59,625 bases of DNA. It comes from a virus. The DNA is taken from IMG/VR virus record IMGVR_UViG_3300040781_000192, positions 1 to 59,625 of that record. One strand, given 5' to 3'. Positions 32,386-40,985 of the stretch are shown piece by piece. The notes beneath the pieces are model-generated. The model was not told where the DNA came from. It worked only from the letters and a program-made list of their open reading frames with translations, and did not search any database. Every line of letters begins with the position of its first letter. The first letter of the stretch is position 1. A program made the position numbers and the translations under genes.

Positions 32386-33020
32386 AATAAATCCTCCAAG
32401 ACAACATGGTCAAACATATCCAAGGCGCTATCGGGAGTAGCATTTAAACAGGTAACGCCAATCCGGTCTAAATCTTTGCTTATAGGATAAAATGCTTTTA
32501 TAAATCTGTCAACATATATTGTGTCTTTTGGGCGGTGCTGATGACTTCCATGCCAGTTGTGGCTACCAGCCACAACTTTCATATCGAAGCCAAGAAGGAT
32601 GATCTCAGCCGCTCCAAGATGAATTGCTAGATTAATAGCGGACGCTCCGCTGCTGAAGTTTGCTTTGATTTGATCACGCCTGTCTGTTATCAGGCCGGTA
32701 TGGTTTTGCGTGTTATTGTCAACGTTCCAGCGCTCAATCCGCTTGGCTCCGTCTGGGAGTTTGCAGTGCGGGGTTGTGCCGTAATATTGGATTCCTTTGA
32801 AATTGAGAAGGGCATCCCAATTCCATTCTACCCAGCGGTCATCGAGTGCCCATAAAACATCCACCCAGTCGCCAAGCTCAAAAGCATTGTTTACGCCGAT
32901 TACGTTTTGATCATAAATAGGGCGGAGGTCCATTCGATTAAGAGATGGGCCTCCGCCTATAATAAAAACACGTTCACCCTGCCAGATTGGTTTGACCTCT
33001 GAGGCGGGGATAATGGACAT
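32334..33020 (-). CDS. DUF115/MptE-like protein
   Basis: A 228-residue protein with FIIGGGPSLNRMD (19-31), GVNNAF, and GASAINLAIHLGAAEIILLGFDMK (near 128-151). These motifs fit DUF115/MptE-like proteins, which include pyrophosphokinases and proteins linked to surface glycan and flagellin glycosylation. It overlaps the sulfotransferase gene. A joint role in making or modifying a surface sugar is likely; the exact reaction is unknown. Confidence 0.75.
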   Translation of the reverse strand: MSIIPASEVKPIWQGERVFIIGGGPSLNRMDLRPIYDQNVIGVNNAFELGDWVDVLWALDDRWVEWNWDALLNFKGIQYYGTTPHCKLPDGAKRIERWNVDNNTQNHTGLITDRRDQIKANFSSGASAINLAIHLGAAEIILLGFDMKVVAGSHNWHGSHQHRPKDTIYVDRFIKAFYPISKDLDRIGVTCLNATPDSALDMFDHVVLEDLFCTNQSSSLAAPAQAPL

Positions 33021-33023
33021 AGT

Positions 33024-33515
33024 TTAAACCGTAGCTTTGGCGACTAGCGCATCAGCAGCGGCCTTCTTCAAGGGCTCAGTATTCATGACCTTTTCGTTTT
33101 GGTCAAGAACGTTGTATTGACCCGGACGGATCATCTTTACGCTTGTTGCCACAGATTCGCCGGCTGCTGTCGCTTCGTCCGCTTTCTCTTTAGCGGCATC
33201 TGCTTTTTCCTGAGCCTCGTCCGCTTCTTTCTTTTCTTTGTCCAGAAGATCCTGAGCAGCATCTTCTTCGGCCTTTTCTTTATCGGCCTTTTCCTGCTCC
33301 TCGGCGGCAATCTTTTCAAGACGGGATTTTTCGTCGATCTCGGCTTGGGTTGGTTCCTTTGGCGCATCGGCATCAGGCGCTACAGAAAACTTGCCTTTGA
33401 ATGCTTCTGCTTGCTCCGTAGTCAGAAGAACCTTTTCCCCTTTTCGAGAGTAGGTTCCGTCTTCGTTGCGATGCTTGCCGGCCTGTACAATGTACTCATG
33501 TTTTTTAGCGGCCAT
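33024..33515 (-). CDS. Coiled-coil, Glu/Lys/Ala-rich late protein
   Basis: A 163-residue protein. Residues about 50-115 are almost pure Glu, Lys, Ala and Asp, a long charged coiled-coil, between two small globular ends. ATG 33515 has AAGGAG seven bases before it. It lies between the capsid protein gene and the DUF115 gene; possibly a capsid accessory or a tethering protein. Confidence 0.7.
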   Translation of the reverse strand: MAAKKHEYIVQAGKHRNEDGTYSRKGEKVLLTTEQAEAFKGKFSVAPDADAPKEPTQAEIDEKSRLEKIAAEEQEKADKEKAEEDAAQDLLDKEKKEADEAQEKADAAKEKADEATAAGESVATSVKMIRPGQYNVLDQNEKVMNTEPLKKAAADALVAKATV

Positions 33516-33535
33516 CACTGTTCTCCTTTATTAAA

Positions 33536-33566
33536 TGGAAAACCCGGACCCAGCGAAGGGTCCGGG
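33536..33566 (-). terminator. Terminator or attenuator after the major capsid gene
   Basis: CCCGGACCC, loop TTCGCT, GGGTCCGGG is a 9-bp perfect stem followed by TTTTCC on the minus strand. It lies 22 bases after the capsid stop and would raise capsid message over the genes downstream. Confidence 0.8.
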
Positions 33567-33587
33567 CGTGGGTGTCAATTTAAAAGA

Positions 33588-34622
33588 TTAAAGATTGACG
33601 GTGTAATGGGCGATCCCGCACTTGCCAGCCTGATCGGCACGAAGCTGAGGAACTTGGATACCCATGACCTTGTAGTTGAATGCCATGCCACCTTCGACAC
33701 TCCACTCAACAACCTGCCAAGGCATACCGCTTACGAGGCGAACAACGTCACTGGTCATCTGAACCAAGATGGCGGATTGTGCTGCCAGCTTGTCGGCGAC
33801 TTTGATGTCGTCGATCATGTTGATTTCCAGAAGGCGCTGACGAACCGATTTATCGGAAGCAGCCTTGAAGTCTTTGTCCAGCCCTGCTTCTGCAGTGGTT
33901 GGGACATAGAGGACGAAAGGACCGTAGAAGCCGTCGGCATTCAGGGATGCTTTCATGGCCAAGACATCGGTCAGGATTTGCTCGCCGGTGGCTGTTGCCC
34001 AGTCAGCGGACAGGAATCCAGTGTTACGGCTTGGGAAATCCGAGTAACCGTAGATGGTGCCACCACCGAAGGAGTACTGGCCGGAACCAGTGAAGAGTAA
34101 GTCTTCTGATTTCTCGATGGCCTGACGGGTAGCAAGCTCAACGCCAGTAGCATCGAGTGCCTCGCCAGTTTGACGAGAAGCCGCAAGAGTCCGTGCATTT
34201 AGTGCAAAGTCCTTGTGGATAATCGGCAAGGGCAGGTAAACAGGCTCGAAGTTCGGACGATCACCTTTAGAGCGGGAAATTCCATCCATGCTCAACTCAG
34301 CAGGGGTGAATTCGCCAACATTTTCGGTCTCGAGGACGGTCTTCGACAATCCGGGAGTTGAAAAGGTAAGGCCGCGATCAATAAGGTCTTGCGTACCAAT
34401 CATGCGTTCGCGAGCGGTGCGAACCAAGACGTCATCATAAAATTCCCACTCGTCCTTGCGGAGAGTAGCGTTTGAGACCTGAACGGCTTTACCATTCACG
34501 CTGATGTAGGCGTTGCCGTTGGCATCGACGTACGGGCGCAGAGCGTTGGTTCGCATACCAAGCGCTGCCAGCTTTTGGGCTACTGATCCAGTAGCCAATC
34601 CATTAGTGTTAAGAATATCCAT
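33588..34622 (-). CDS. Major capsid protein (HK97 fold, encapsulin-like)
   Basis: A 344-residue protein encoded after the protease-scaffold and cement genes, the standard place of the capsid protein. The IHKDFALNARTL and MPWQVVEWSVEGG segments resemble the encapsulin/linocin-like branch of HK97-fold capsids. It has no long delta domain. Ribosome site GGAGG precedes the ATG. A strong hairpin follows, consistent with high expression. The fibre-like, DUF115 and sulfotransferase genes lie downstream. Confidence 0.85.
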   Translation of the reverse strand: MDILNTNGLATGSVAQKLAALGMRTNALRPYVDANGNAYISVNGKAVQVSNATLRKDEWEFYDDVLVRTARERMIGTQDLIDRGLTFSTPGLSKTVLETENVGEFTPAELSMDGISRSKGDRPNFEPVYLPLPIIHKDFALNARTLAASRQTGEALDATGVELATRQAIEKSEDLLFTGSGQYSFGGGTIYGYSDFPSRNTGFLSADWATATGEQILTDVLAMKASLNADGFYGPFVLYVPTTAEAGLDKDFKAASDKSVRQRLLEINMIDDIKVADKLAAQSAILVQMTSDVVRLVSGMPWQVVEWSVEGGMAFNYKVMGIQVPQLRADQAGKCGIAHYTVNL

Positions 34623-34663
34623 TTGGTTCCTCCTTCAAGGGTGTTATGGATGGTTACCAGAAA

Positions 34664-35107
34664 TTAGCAAACGAGAGCATCAATTAAGGTGTTATTGCCA
34701 CCAGTCGCAATAGTAAGAGCTTGCAGGGCAACAAAAGACGCCAGCGTGTTGACTCCTTTGGCTGTTGATACAGTACCCGAAGCGTCAAGATAAAGAGGAG
34801 TGCCAACTGCAGCACTGAAGCCGGCACCGGCAACGGCCATGACCTGAACAACGTCCCCAGACTGGAGATGCTCCATTTGGATCAAATCATTCAGGGCGTA
34901 GCTATCAGAAACGCCTTTACCGTAAAGATCATTCTCGACTGCGATAAGCAGCGGGGTGCCGACTGCGACAGGCCCAGCAAGATCAACTCCGCCAGTGTTC
35001 GTAATCTTTACGATATTTCCCGGCAAGATTGGCGTGGCCTCTTGGACATTGATTGCCTCACGGCGAATCGGTTGGAATTTGGTAAGTAAAATTGTGTTGC
35101 CTGCCAT
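34664..35107 (-). CDS. Capsid cement/decoration protein (DUF2190-like)
   Basis: A 147-residue beta-rich protein directly upstream of the capsid gene. ILPGNIVKITNTGG, PLLIAVENDLYGKG and the many Val/Gly-rich strands fit DUF2190-type cement proteins that strengthen expanded capsids. ATG 35107 has GAGGAGG six bases before it. A second, related-looking protein is encoded at 43466. Confidence 0.7.
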   Translation of the reverse strand: MAGNTILLTKFQPIRREAINVQEATPILPGNIVKITNTGGVDLAGPVAVGTPLLIAVENDLYGKGVSDSYALNDLIQMEHLQSGDVVQVMAVAGAGFSAAVGTPLYLDASGTVSTAKGVNTLASFVALQALTIATGGNNTLIDALVC

Positions 35108-35142
35108 GACTACCTCCTCTTTCAAAAGGATGATTTATTTTG

Positions 35143-35679
35143 CTACTTTTTGGCATCCGAAGCAAAACGGTTAATTGACGGCTCTTCCATCACGGCAGGG
35201 GCGTCATCAGAATTGATATGGACTTCAGTCTCAACACCGGCGGCGCCAAGATTGGTTGCTGGTTGTGCTGCTTGAGCGGTATTACAAAGTGCCGCGATGC
35301 TTTTCAAAGCATTGGTATCCATTGCTTCGAGCTGCTCAGCGGTAAAGGTGTTGGCAGCATTGCTGGTGATTGTTGCCACAGTGTCGGCGCGCTCTGTCTC
35401 TTCGGCGGTCTTAGCGTTTGCCAGAAGTTCTTGGCCCTTGCGAAGATCAGCTTGGAAGCCTTCAGGCGCATTATCAATAACGGCCTCAACGGTTTCTGGA
35501 ATAGCAGCATCAACTGGCTCGACTGAGGCAACGGCGTGGCTGGCGATAAGCTCGCCGATCTGGGTTGCGAATTCATCGCAGCTGTCCAGATTGGTCAGCG
35601 CTTCGGCGGCAGCATCATCAATGGCGATCTTACCATTGGTACGCAGTGTCGCCACCACGGTTTGACGATTCTGTTTCAT
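35143..35679 (-). CDS. Predicted internal scaffold product (second internal start)
   Basis: In-frame ATG at 35679 with AGGAGG at 35685-35690. It would give a 178-residue helical, acidic protein, typical of a scaffold. Prediction only. Confidence 0.6.
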   Translation of the reverse strand: MKQNRQTVVATLRTNGKIAIDDAAAEALTNLDSCDEFATQIGELIASHAVASVEPVDAAIPETVEAVIDNAPEGFQADLRKGQELLANAKTAEETERADTVATITSNAANTFTAEQLEAMDTNALKSIAALCNTAQAAQPATNLGAAGVETEVHINSDDAPAVMEEPSINRFASDAKK

Positions 35680-36033
35680 TTCTTCCTCCTGATTAAGAGT
35701 GGTGGCTTCATCAGCCTTATTTGTCGTTTGAACTGGGACAAAGTCCGGTTCCACCAGCGTATTATCTTCGCTGATTGAAACTTGGCCTTCATCATCAATT
35801 CCGTAGGTGCCTTCATAATAACGGGTCGCGCCATCTTTTTCAACCCTGTAAATTAGCCTTTCTGGGTAGACTGCCTCTAGATAGTGAGTTCCGTTCTGGC
35901 CATCGAGCTGATCAAGGGTGCGCTGGAGAGCGTACATGATCTCGCGAAAGCTGTTTTCGTTGGTCTTCAGCAGGCGCGCTAAAAGGCTACCTTTACCTAG
36001 TTCGTTACGGACATGATCGAGATTCTTTTCCAT
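35143..36033 (-). CDS. Predicted internal product of the protease-scaffold gene (first internal start)
   Basis: In-frame ATG at 36033 with CGGAGGAA directly before it. It would give a 296-residue form without the protease part. Prediction only. Confidence 0.5.
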   Translation of the reverse strand: MEKNLDHVRNELGKGSLLARLLKTNENSFREIMYALQRTLDQLDGQNGTHYLEAVYPERLIYRVEKDGATRYYEGTYGIDDEGQVSISEDNTLVEPDFVPVQTTNKADEATTLNQEEEMKQNRQTVVATLRTNGKIAIDDAAAEALTNLDSCDEFATQIGELIASHAVASVEPVDAAIPETVEAVIDNAPEGFQADLRKGQELLANAKTAEETERADTVATITSNAANTFTAEQLEAMDTNALKSIAALCNTAQAAQPATNLGAAGVETEVHINSDDAPAVMEEPSINRFASDAKK

Positions 36034-36624
36034 TGGTTCCTCCGAATTCTTGATATTGAGCCGGATGCCACAACCGTCTGCAACACTGCAAGCTCCGATT
36101 GCTCCGGGAAGTAAGGCTAAATGGTCTGGGCGAACTCCATGAACACGTCCGGAATATTCTTCGCCGTTATAAGTGCCAGCGGTCATATCATGCTCGCTAA
36201 ATAAACCAGTGCTGACTTCCAAAGCTCGGCCGGTGCGAAGGTAGGTCAGAACGGCTGGGTTAATGCGTTGGGCATCTTCGATGTTAACCCAAACTTCTCC
36301 GCGCAGCTTCTGAGCTTCTTCATCCCAGAAGACATTGAACAGGCGTCCAACATTCCAAGCGTCAAGAACGGAAGGATCATTGGCGCTTAGTGGTTCCCCG
36401 TCATTCGTCATCGGGTGGCCGACAGGGACAGGCACGCCATTCCATGCCATTGCGAATGCTGCCAATTCTTCTGCTTCATAAAGGAGTGGCCCACCGCTTC
36501 CATGATGAACTCCGGGAACCATTAAAACGACCGGTGCTATTAAATGGTCTTGGTCTTGCCAAACGTGGAGACGGGCGCTATAGTTATCAATCAGGAAATC
36601 ATTGTGCACAAAAGAACCAGTCAT
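35143..36624 (-). CDS. Prohead protease (DUF2213-like) fused to a scaffold domain
   Basis: A 493-residue protein. Residues 1-180 fit the DUF2213 protease family (GHPMTNDGEPL, EVSTGLF). Residues about 310-493 are helical, acidic and Ala-rich, like phage scaffolds. Two internal in-frame starts, each with a strong ribosome site, would make shorter products (starts 36033 and 35679), as in lambda C/Nu3. The protein would assemble the prohead and then be cut. ATG overlaps the previous stop by four bases (SD GGGAGG). Confidence 0.8.
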   Translation of the reverse strand: MTGSFVHNDFLIDNYSARLHVWQDQDHLIAPVVLMVPGVHHGSGGPLLYEAEELAAFAMAWNGVPVPVGHPMTNDGEPLSANDPSVLDAWNVGRLFNVFWDEEAQKLRGEVWVNIEDAQRINPAVLTYLRTGRALEVSTGLFSEHDMTAGTYNGEEYSGRVHGVRPDHLALLPGAIGACSVADGCGIRLNIKNSEEPMEKNLDHVRNELGKGSLLARLLKTNENSFREIMYALQRTLDQLDGQNGTHYLEAVYPERLIYRVEKDGATRYYEGTYGIDDEGQVSISEDNTLVEPDFVPVQTTNKADEATTLNQEEEMKQNRQTVVATLRTNGKIAIDDAAAEALTNLDSCDEFATQIGELIASHAVASVEPVDAAIPETVEAVIDNAPEGFQADLRKGQELLANAKTAEETERADTVATITSNAANTFTAEQLEAMDTNALKSIAALCNTAQAAQPATNLGAAGVETEVHINSDDAPAVMEEPSINRFASDAKK

Positions 36625-37610
36625 GTGGTTGCCTCCCTATCGGCATAAAAACCGCGAGCGAATTTACGCTCTTTTTTGGCATCAGCAATCTGACGCCGAT
36701 CACTAGGATCAAAAGGTAATGCCACGCACCGGCAATTCGGATGCAGCGGGATACGGCGTTGGATTTCATCTAAGGTAAAGACCCGACCATGGAGAGGAGC
36801 ACATTGCTCGCAAACCCTACCATCGAGGGCTGTTCCCCACTCAGCAGATATTACAACATCCCCGACCCCTATGGCACGGTATTCTTCAATCATTGCTTGG
36901 TGATGTGCTCTAACTATTTCCGTCCGAGCTAGAGTGCGTCCTCGGGTCCGGCCAATCTTGTCAACCCGATCGCCTAGTTGATTACCGAGCTCCCGAGCGT
37001 TGATCCCGTCAGCCAACCCCTGCGCTAAGATGCGGCTAATCTGGGCATCCATTGCAGCTGTGATTCCCTCTAAGTCAGAAAAGGTGCGAGTATAAAGCAT
37101 ACCCACCCGATCAATGTGGACAGGGCCACCGAGGGTAGCACCTAGTGCTGCGACAGAACCCCCAGCAAGTGCTGCTCCGGGAATAGCGGCTTCAGGGATT
37201 TCATAACCCCGTTTCTTTAATTCAGTACGTGCTCTCGCGAGACCTCTCCGGTAAGCGGTATTTATATAGGCGTTTGTCCAAGGCTGCTGGATCTGGGTGC
37301 CGAAGCGGGAATTGGGTCGGGTAACGACTTCAAGGACACCAAGCCCCTGCTGCTCCCTCAACCATGAATTGAAAGCAGCGACTTTCTCGGTGGTGGTCGC
37401 GAAGTCGAATTGGAGGTTGGAAACAATGCGGGGGATGGATTGTGGGTCACCGGATAGGCCGAAAGAGTCCTGATCCACGACGACTTCCTTGATGCTTTTT
37501 TTCAAGGCATTGAAACGCCGATTAATATCGGTCAAGAACTGACGTCTAAGCATTAACGTGCGCGTTGGATCGGCGCCGTTAATTACAAGGTGTCCACAAG
37601 TGCAATCCAT
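36621..37610 (-). CDS. Mu F-like head morphogenesis protein
   Basis: A 329-residue protein of the Mu F/SPP1 gp7 family found after portals. The RTLARTEIVRAHHQAMIEEY motif, the CEQC pair and HPNCRC near residue 298 are hallmarks. These proteins bind the portal and help start head assembly and DNA entry. It overlaps the portal gene by one base and the protease gene by four bases. Confidence 0.85.
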   Translation of the reverse strand: MDCTCGHLVINGADPTRTLMLRRQFLTDINRRFNALKKSIKEVVVDQDSFGLSGDPQSIPRIVSNLQFDFATTTEKVAAFNSWLREQQGLGVLEVVTRPNSRFGTQIQQPWTNAYINTAYRRGLARARTELKKRGYEIPEAAIPGAALAGGSVAALGATLGGPVHIDRVGMLYTRTFSDLEGITAAMDAQISRILAQGLADGINARELGNQLGDRVDKIGRTRGRTLARTEIVRAHHQAMIEEYRAIGVGDVVISAEWGTALDGRVCEQCAPLHGRVFTLDEIQRRIPLHPNCRCVALPFDPSDRRQIADAKKERKFARGFYADREATT

Positions 37611-39052
37611 CAGGCATCCGTTTCGTCTTCTGGGTTTGCTTCTTCTTCCGCTACTTCTTCTGGATCTTCGATTTCATCAGCTGGGTCGTCTTCAGGATCG
37701 ATGTCATCACCGAATGCCGCCTCAATGGTGGCTAGGATGGTATCGATAACGTCCTGCTCAAAACCCATGACTTCCTTGAGAAAGACAGCGGGTGGGATTA
37801 GCATATCAGCGCCAGGAGATGAAGCGTACTTCGAAATAGCCTCGGTCATCGCCTTGGCAATTTCGGCTTGATCCTTTTCGCCTTTGGCAAAGAGGTCCGG
37901 CCATTTGACGACATATTCACCTTCGTCAATAAGTCCGAACTCTTGCATCCGGTCAATAAATTGGCGGACGATTTCCGGCTCAGCAAACTCAGTCCGGCGG
38001 TCGGAGACAGTAACCAACCAGTTCTTCTCGTCTTGGGAGCTCGCCAATTCGCCGCGCTCGGAACCGGTCAGGATGCGCATCGGAATTCCGGTCGTACCAG
38101 AAATCAATTGTAACTGGACTTTGACGTGGTTTTCTGGGTCGGCAATCTGCATGTCCATACTTTTGATATCCATACCGGACAGGCGGAGGAAACGACGAAG
38201 GCCGTGGTCGTATTCGTCAAGCTGCTCTTTCATGGCATCCTTTGCAGGCTGGTCCATGGTAGCATCTTTATCGAGGATGGCGGCATATCCCGGACGAGCT
38301 CCACGCCAGAACATCTCAGCGGAGCCTCCTGCCAGTTTAGCCAAATCATCAAAGCGATTGTAAACCGCCTCTAAGCGCGGGATGCCAAGAACCTCACTTT
38401 CCAGCTTATCCTCAACAATATGAATAACCCGACTACGGTGGACGGTAATTGTTTTCGAGCTGTTGTCCCCTTTTGAGGTTACTATTTTATATAGGAGTGG
38501 GAGGCCGAATGTCTCGCTGGTGGCGTCCGTATCATAAGTGTGGATGGTGGCATTCGTCTGGCTGTAAGGAAAAACGAATTTAAGCTCCAGAGACCTAGAT
38601 TTATCGACCGCATTTTTCAGGTCGCTCTCGTTCATGGCATCGCTGAAGCCAAGAAACAGGATTGAGAAATGCCCTATGCTAGCCAAGCGATCAGCGCGGG
38701 AAAAACGATTGGTCAGAGATAGGCGCTTGTCCAATTCGACAAATGCCTTATGCATTTTATCTTCTTCAAGATCGCGGTCTTCAGCTTGAGTGGAATCTTT
38801 GGTGGTGATTTCCACTTCTCCGCGCCATGTAGCATCGACTGGCGCATCTACAATCCGCTTGGCAATATCGCCTCTGCGGTAAAGAGCGAAGTAATCAGCA
38901 ATCTCAATAGTGTTCTTATAGCCGAGTGCTTCGTAAAGATCACGGCTTCCACCATACTGCTGTCCAAGGCGGCGTAGGAGTGGAAGGCGGGACGCGATTG
39001 TATTCAAAAGGGTTTGCGGTAGCGACCGGCCCTCGTCATTGGTCTCAGACAT
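37610..39052 (-). CDS. Portal protein (DUF1073 family)
   Basis: A 480-residue portal protein. The start region (GYKNTIEIADYFALYRRGDIAKRIVDAPVDATW) and the STGIPMRILTGSERGELASSQDEKNW segment are typical of DUF1073 portals. It forms the ring through which terminase packs DNA. The acidic C-terminus (EDDPADEIEDPEEVAEEE) is normal for portals. It follows the terminase with a 63-base gap. Confidence 0.9.
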   Translation of the reverse strand: MSETNDEGRSLPQTLLNTIASRLPLLRRLGQQYGGSRDLYEALGYKNTIEIADYFALYRRGDIAKRIVDAPVDATWRGEVEITTKDSTQAEDRDLEEDKMHKAFVELDKRLSLTNRFSRADRLASIGHFSILFLGFSDAMNESDLKNAVDKSRSLELKFVFPYSQTNATIHTYDTDATSETFGLPLLYKIVTSKGDNSSKTITVHRSRVIHIVEDKLESEVLGIPRLEAVYNRFDDLAKLAGGSAEMFWRGARPGYAAILDKDATMDQPAKDAMKEQLDEYDHGLRRFLRLSGMDIKSMDMQIADPENHVKVQLQLISGTTGIPMRILTGSERGELASSQDEKNWLVTVSDRRTEFAEPEIVRQFIDRMQEFGLIDEGEYVVKWPDLFAKGEKDQAEIAKAMTEAISKYASSPGADMLIPPAVFLKEVMGFEQDVIDTILATIEAAFGDDIDPEDDPADEIEDPEEVAEEEANPEDETDA

Positions 39053-39115
39053 ATGTGCCTCCTTGAAATAAACTAAAAGCAGTATACCGTATGGTTAATA
39101 GCTTGGCACCCGTAA

Positions 39116-40414
39116 TTACCAGACGCCGGCATCCTTCTGCATGCCGCTCAATTCGGTGAGTGCCCAAACTAGGGCATCCATCCTGTCGGGACTTTCCTTA
39201 TCCTGTGGCGACCAATCGCACATTTCATCCTCGAGCTCTGGATAGAAGCCAACATGGTGAACACGGCCCTGCTCGTACAAGGCAGCAATCGGTTCGGCCC
39301 TAAGTTTTTTCCCGCGCGAGGCGGTCACCGATTTATATGAGATATTCGAATCAATGGAGCGTAACAATGCTTCCACAAGTTCGCCGCCATTATTGACTTC
39401 GCCGATAACCCGATCTGCGTCATAATTCTTATAGGCACGAACCGACTGGCTACCCCATTGAGCGGGCGTGCCGTGAACAGTCATATCGGCTAGAACGTAG
39501 AAATGTCCATCAGAACCGAGGCCGGCAACTACGATTCCAGTATCATCGGCGGTCTCGGAGGAGGTGACGGCTGGGTCGACGCCGACAACTATCCTGACAA
39601 GCGAAACATGGGTAGGCACTGCCTTGACCCGTGCGTCAGAGATAAGGTTAAGCTGCCAGAGGGCGTATGGATTATCATCCAGAACCTCGGCGTACAGCTC
39701 CTGTTTCCCAAGACGGGTGCCTTCGAACTTTGCCACAATCTTACGTAGGAATGCTGCTGCCAGATTGCCCTTGTTATCGAACGTGCTGCCGTTAGTGACA
39801 AAAGTATCAGGATCGTCTATGAGCTCACGAATTAATTTGGTTGGTCTAGGGGTGGTTGTTATGACTGCTTTTGGATCATCACCAAGACGTAGGCCAAAAA
39901 GGAATTGATCCCAAGCATCAGCATACTTCCAAGCGGCAAGCTCGTCGCACCAACCGAAATCGTGCTGCGGGCCACGAAGCTGGTCTGGTTCCTCGCCGGA
40001 ATAGGTTGTTGCGATCGCACCGTTATGGAAAGTGACTCGCCGCTTAGAAGGTTCGTAGTTTGGTCTTATATTCTTCGGGAAACAATTAAGCAGGCCGGAT
40101 TCACCTTCGATCATGGTGTCGCGGACGTCAGCAGCGGTACGCCCGATCAAGGCAATGCGTTTGTAGCCGCCAAGACAGACTGCCTCGCGAACAGTCTCCC
40201 CACCAGTACGCGTCTTGCCAAATCCCCGCCCTGCTTTGATCAGCCAGTAAACCCAATCGCGTTCTGTTGGCGCCTTCTGATTTGGGCGCGCCCAGAAGTC
40301 CCAGTCGTAAAGGAGAGCTTCAGCCTCCTTTTCGGTCATGCTGGCGAAGAAGGCAGCGGCTAGCGCTGGGTCCTCTTTCAGCTTATCCGCCATGCTCCTG
40401 TTATCAGGTAGCAT
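39116..40414 (-). CDS. Terminase large subunit
   Basis: A 432-residue packaging ATPase and nuclease. Walker A is KAGRGFGKTR (near 50-59), Walker B CDELAAW (near 150), and the nuclease centre has GVDPAVT and GEVNNGG with Asp/Glu residues. It packs DNA into the prohead through the portal. It overlaps the small subunit gene by 11 bases; ATG 40414 has GGAAG six bases before it. Confidence 0.93.
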   Translation of the reverse strand: MLPDNRSMADKLKEDPALAAAFFASMTEKEAEALLYDWDFWARPNQKAPTERDWVYWLIKAGRGFGKTRTGGETVREAVCLGGYKRIALIGRTAADVRDTMIEGESGLLNCFPKNIRPNYEPSKRRVTFHNGAIATTYSGEEPDQLRGPQHDFGWCDELAAWKYADAWDQFLFGLRLGDDPKAVITTTPRPTKLIRELIDDPDTFVTNGSTFDNKGNLAAAFLRKIVAKFEGTRLGKQELYAEVLDDNPYALWQLNLISDARVKAVPTHVSLVRIVVGVDPAVTSSETADDTGIVVAGLGSDGHFYVLADMTVHGTPAQWGSQSVRAYKNYDADRVIGEVNNGGELVEALLRSIDSNISYKSVTASRGKKLRAEPIAALYEQGRVHHVGFYPELEDEMCDWSPQDKESPDRMDALVWALTELSGMQKDAGVW

Positions 40415-40931
40415 TCTGCACTTCCGCAGATAGCCCGAACATTGTTCTCAAGCGACCGAGAGGGCTTTCCGTCTGGGTAACGTCTTCGACTTTAATGGCA
40501 CCATCGAGGCCGAGCAGCTTAGCACGGCGCTCCATGATCTTGAGGCAAGAATTTATATCGTAGGAACCGCCATTGAGAATTGCTCTTTTATAGGCGGCAT
40601 TCATAAGGGCATCTAGTCTTTCAGTTTCCAGAACCAAGAGCTCCTCTGCTGGCTCTTGGGTGACTTCCTGAAGCGCTTTGGTGACTAGCTTATGCGCATA
40701 CTGCGATGTAATACCGAGCTCAGCTGCAATCTTCGGGAAACTCATTCCAGTCATGCGAAGCTCGAGGGCTTCCGCTTGTGTCTTACGACGGGCAAGATTA
40801 TGCTCGGAAGTCTTTAGATTAGTGACACCGGGAACTGGGTTAATGGGCGCATGTTTAGAGCGCTCCGGAGCAGCCTCTTCAGAGGCTACAACCTTTTTCC
40901 GTTCCCAAGGTGGTATTGTTTTTTCATCCAT
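40404..40931 (-). CDS. Terminase small subunit (HTH)
   Basis: A 175-residue protein with an N-terminal helix-turn-helix (KIAAELGITSQYAHKLV near 75-91) and a long helical region, as expected for a terminase DNA-recognition subunit. It binds the packaging site and recruits the large subunit, whose gene follows. The palindrome at 40941-40962 just before its start may be a control site. Confidence 0.8.
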   Translation of the reverse strand: MDEKTIPPWERKKVVASEEAAPERSKHAPINPVPGVTNLKTSEHNLARRKTQAEALELRMTGMSFPKIAAELGITSQYAHKLVTKALQEVTQEPAEELLVLETERLDALMNAAYKRAILNGGSYDINSCLKIMERRAKLLGLDGAIKVEDVTQTESPLGRLRTMFGLSAEVQNAT

Positions 40932-40940
40932 GATAAGAAA

Positions 40941-40962
40941 TTACCAGAAATCTCTTTGGTAA
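40941..40962. promoter_or_regulatory. Palindrome upstream of the small terminase gene
   Basis: TTACCA (40941-40946) and TGGTAA (40957-40962) are inverted repeats around a 10-base centre, ending nine bases before the terminase start. Possible regulator or terminase binding site. Confidence 0.35.
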
Positions 40963-40985
40963 GCACGGACTTTCTTTATTTTATT

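Noticed and set aside
33099-34100. A 333-residue frame on the plus strand opposite the capsid gene
   Set aside because: It is antisense to the capsid and coiled-coil genes, has no ribosome site and its composition is that of a shadow of biased codons.
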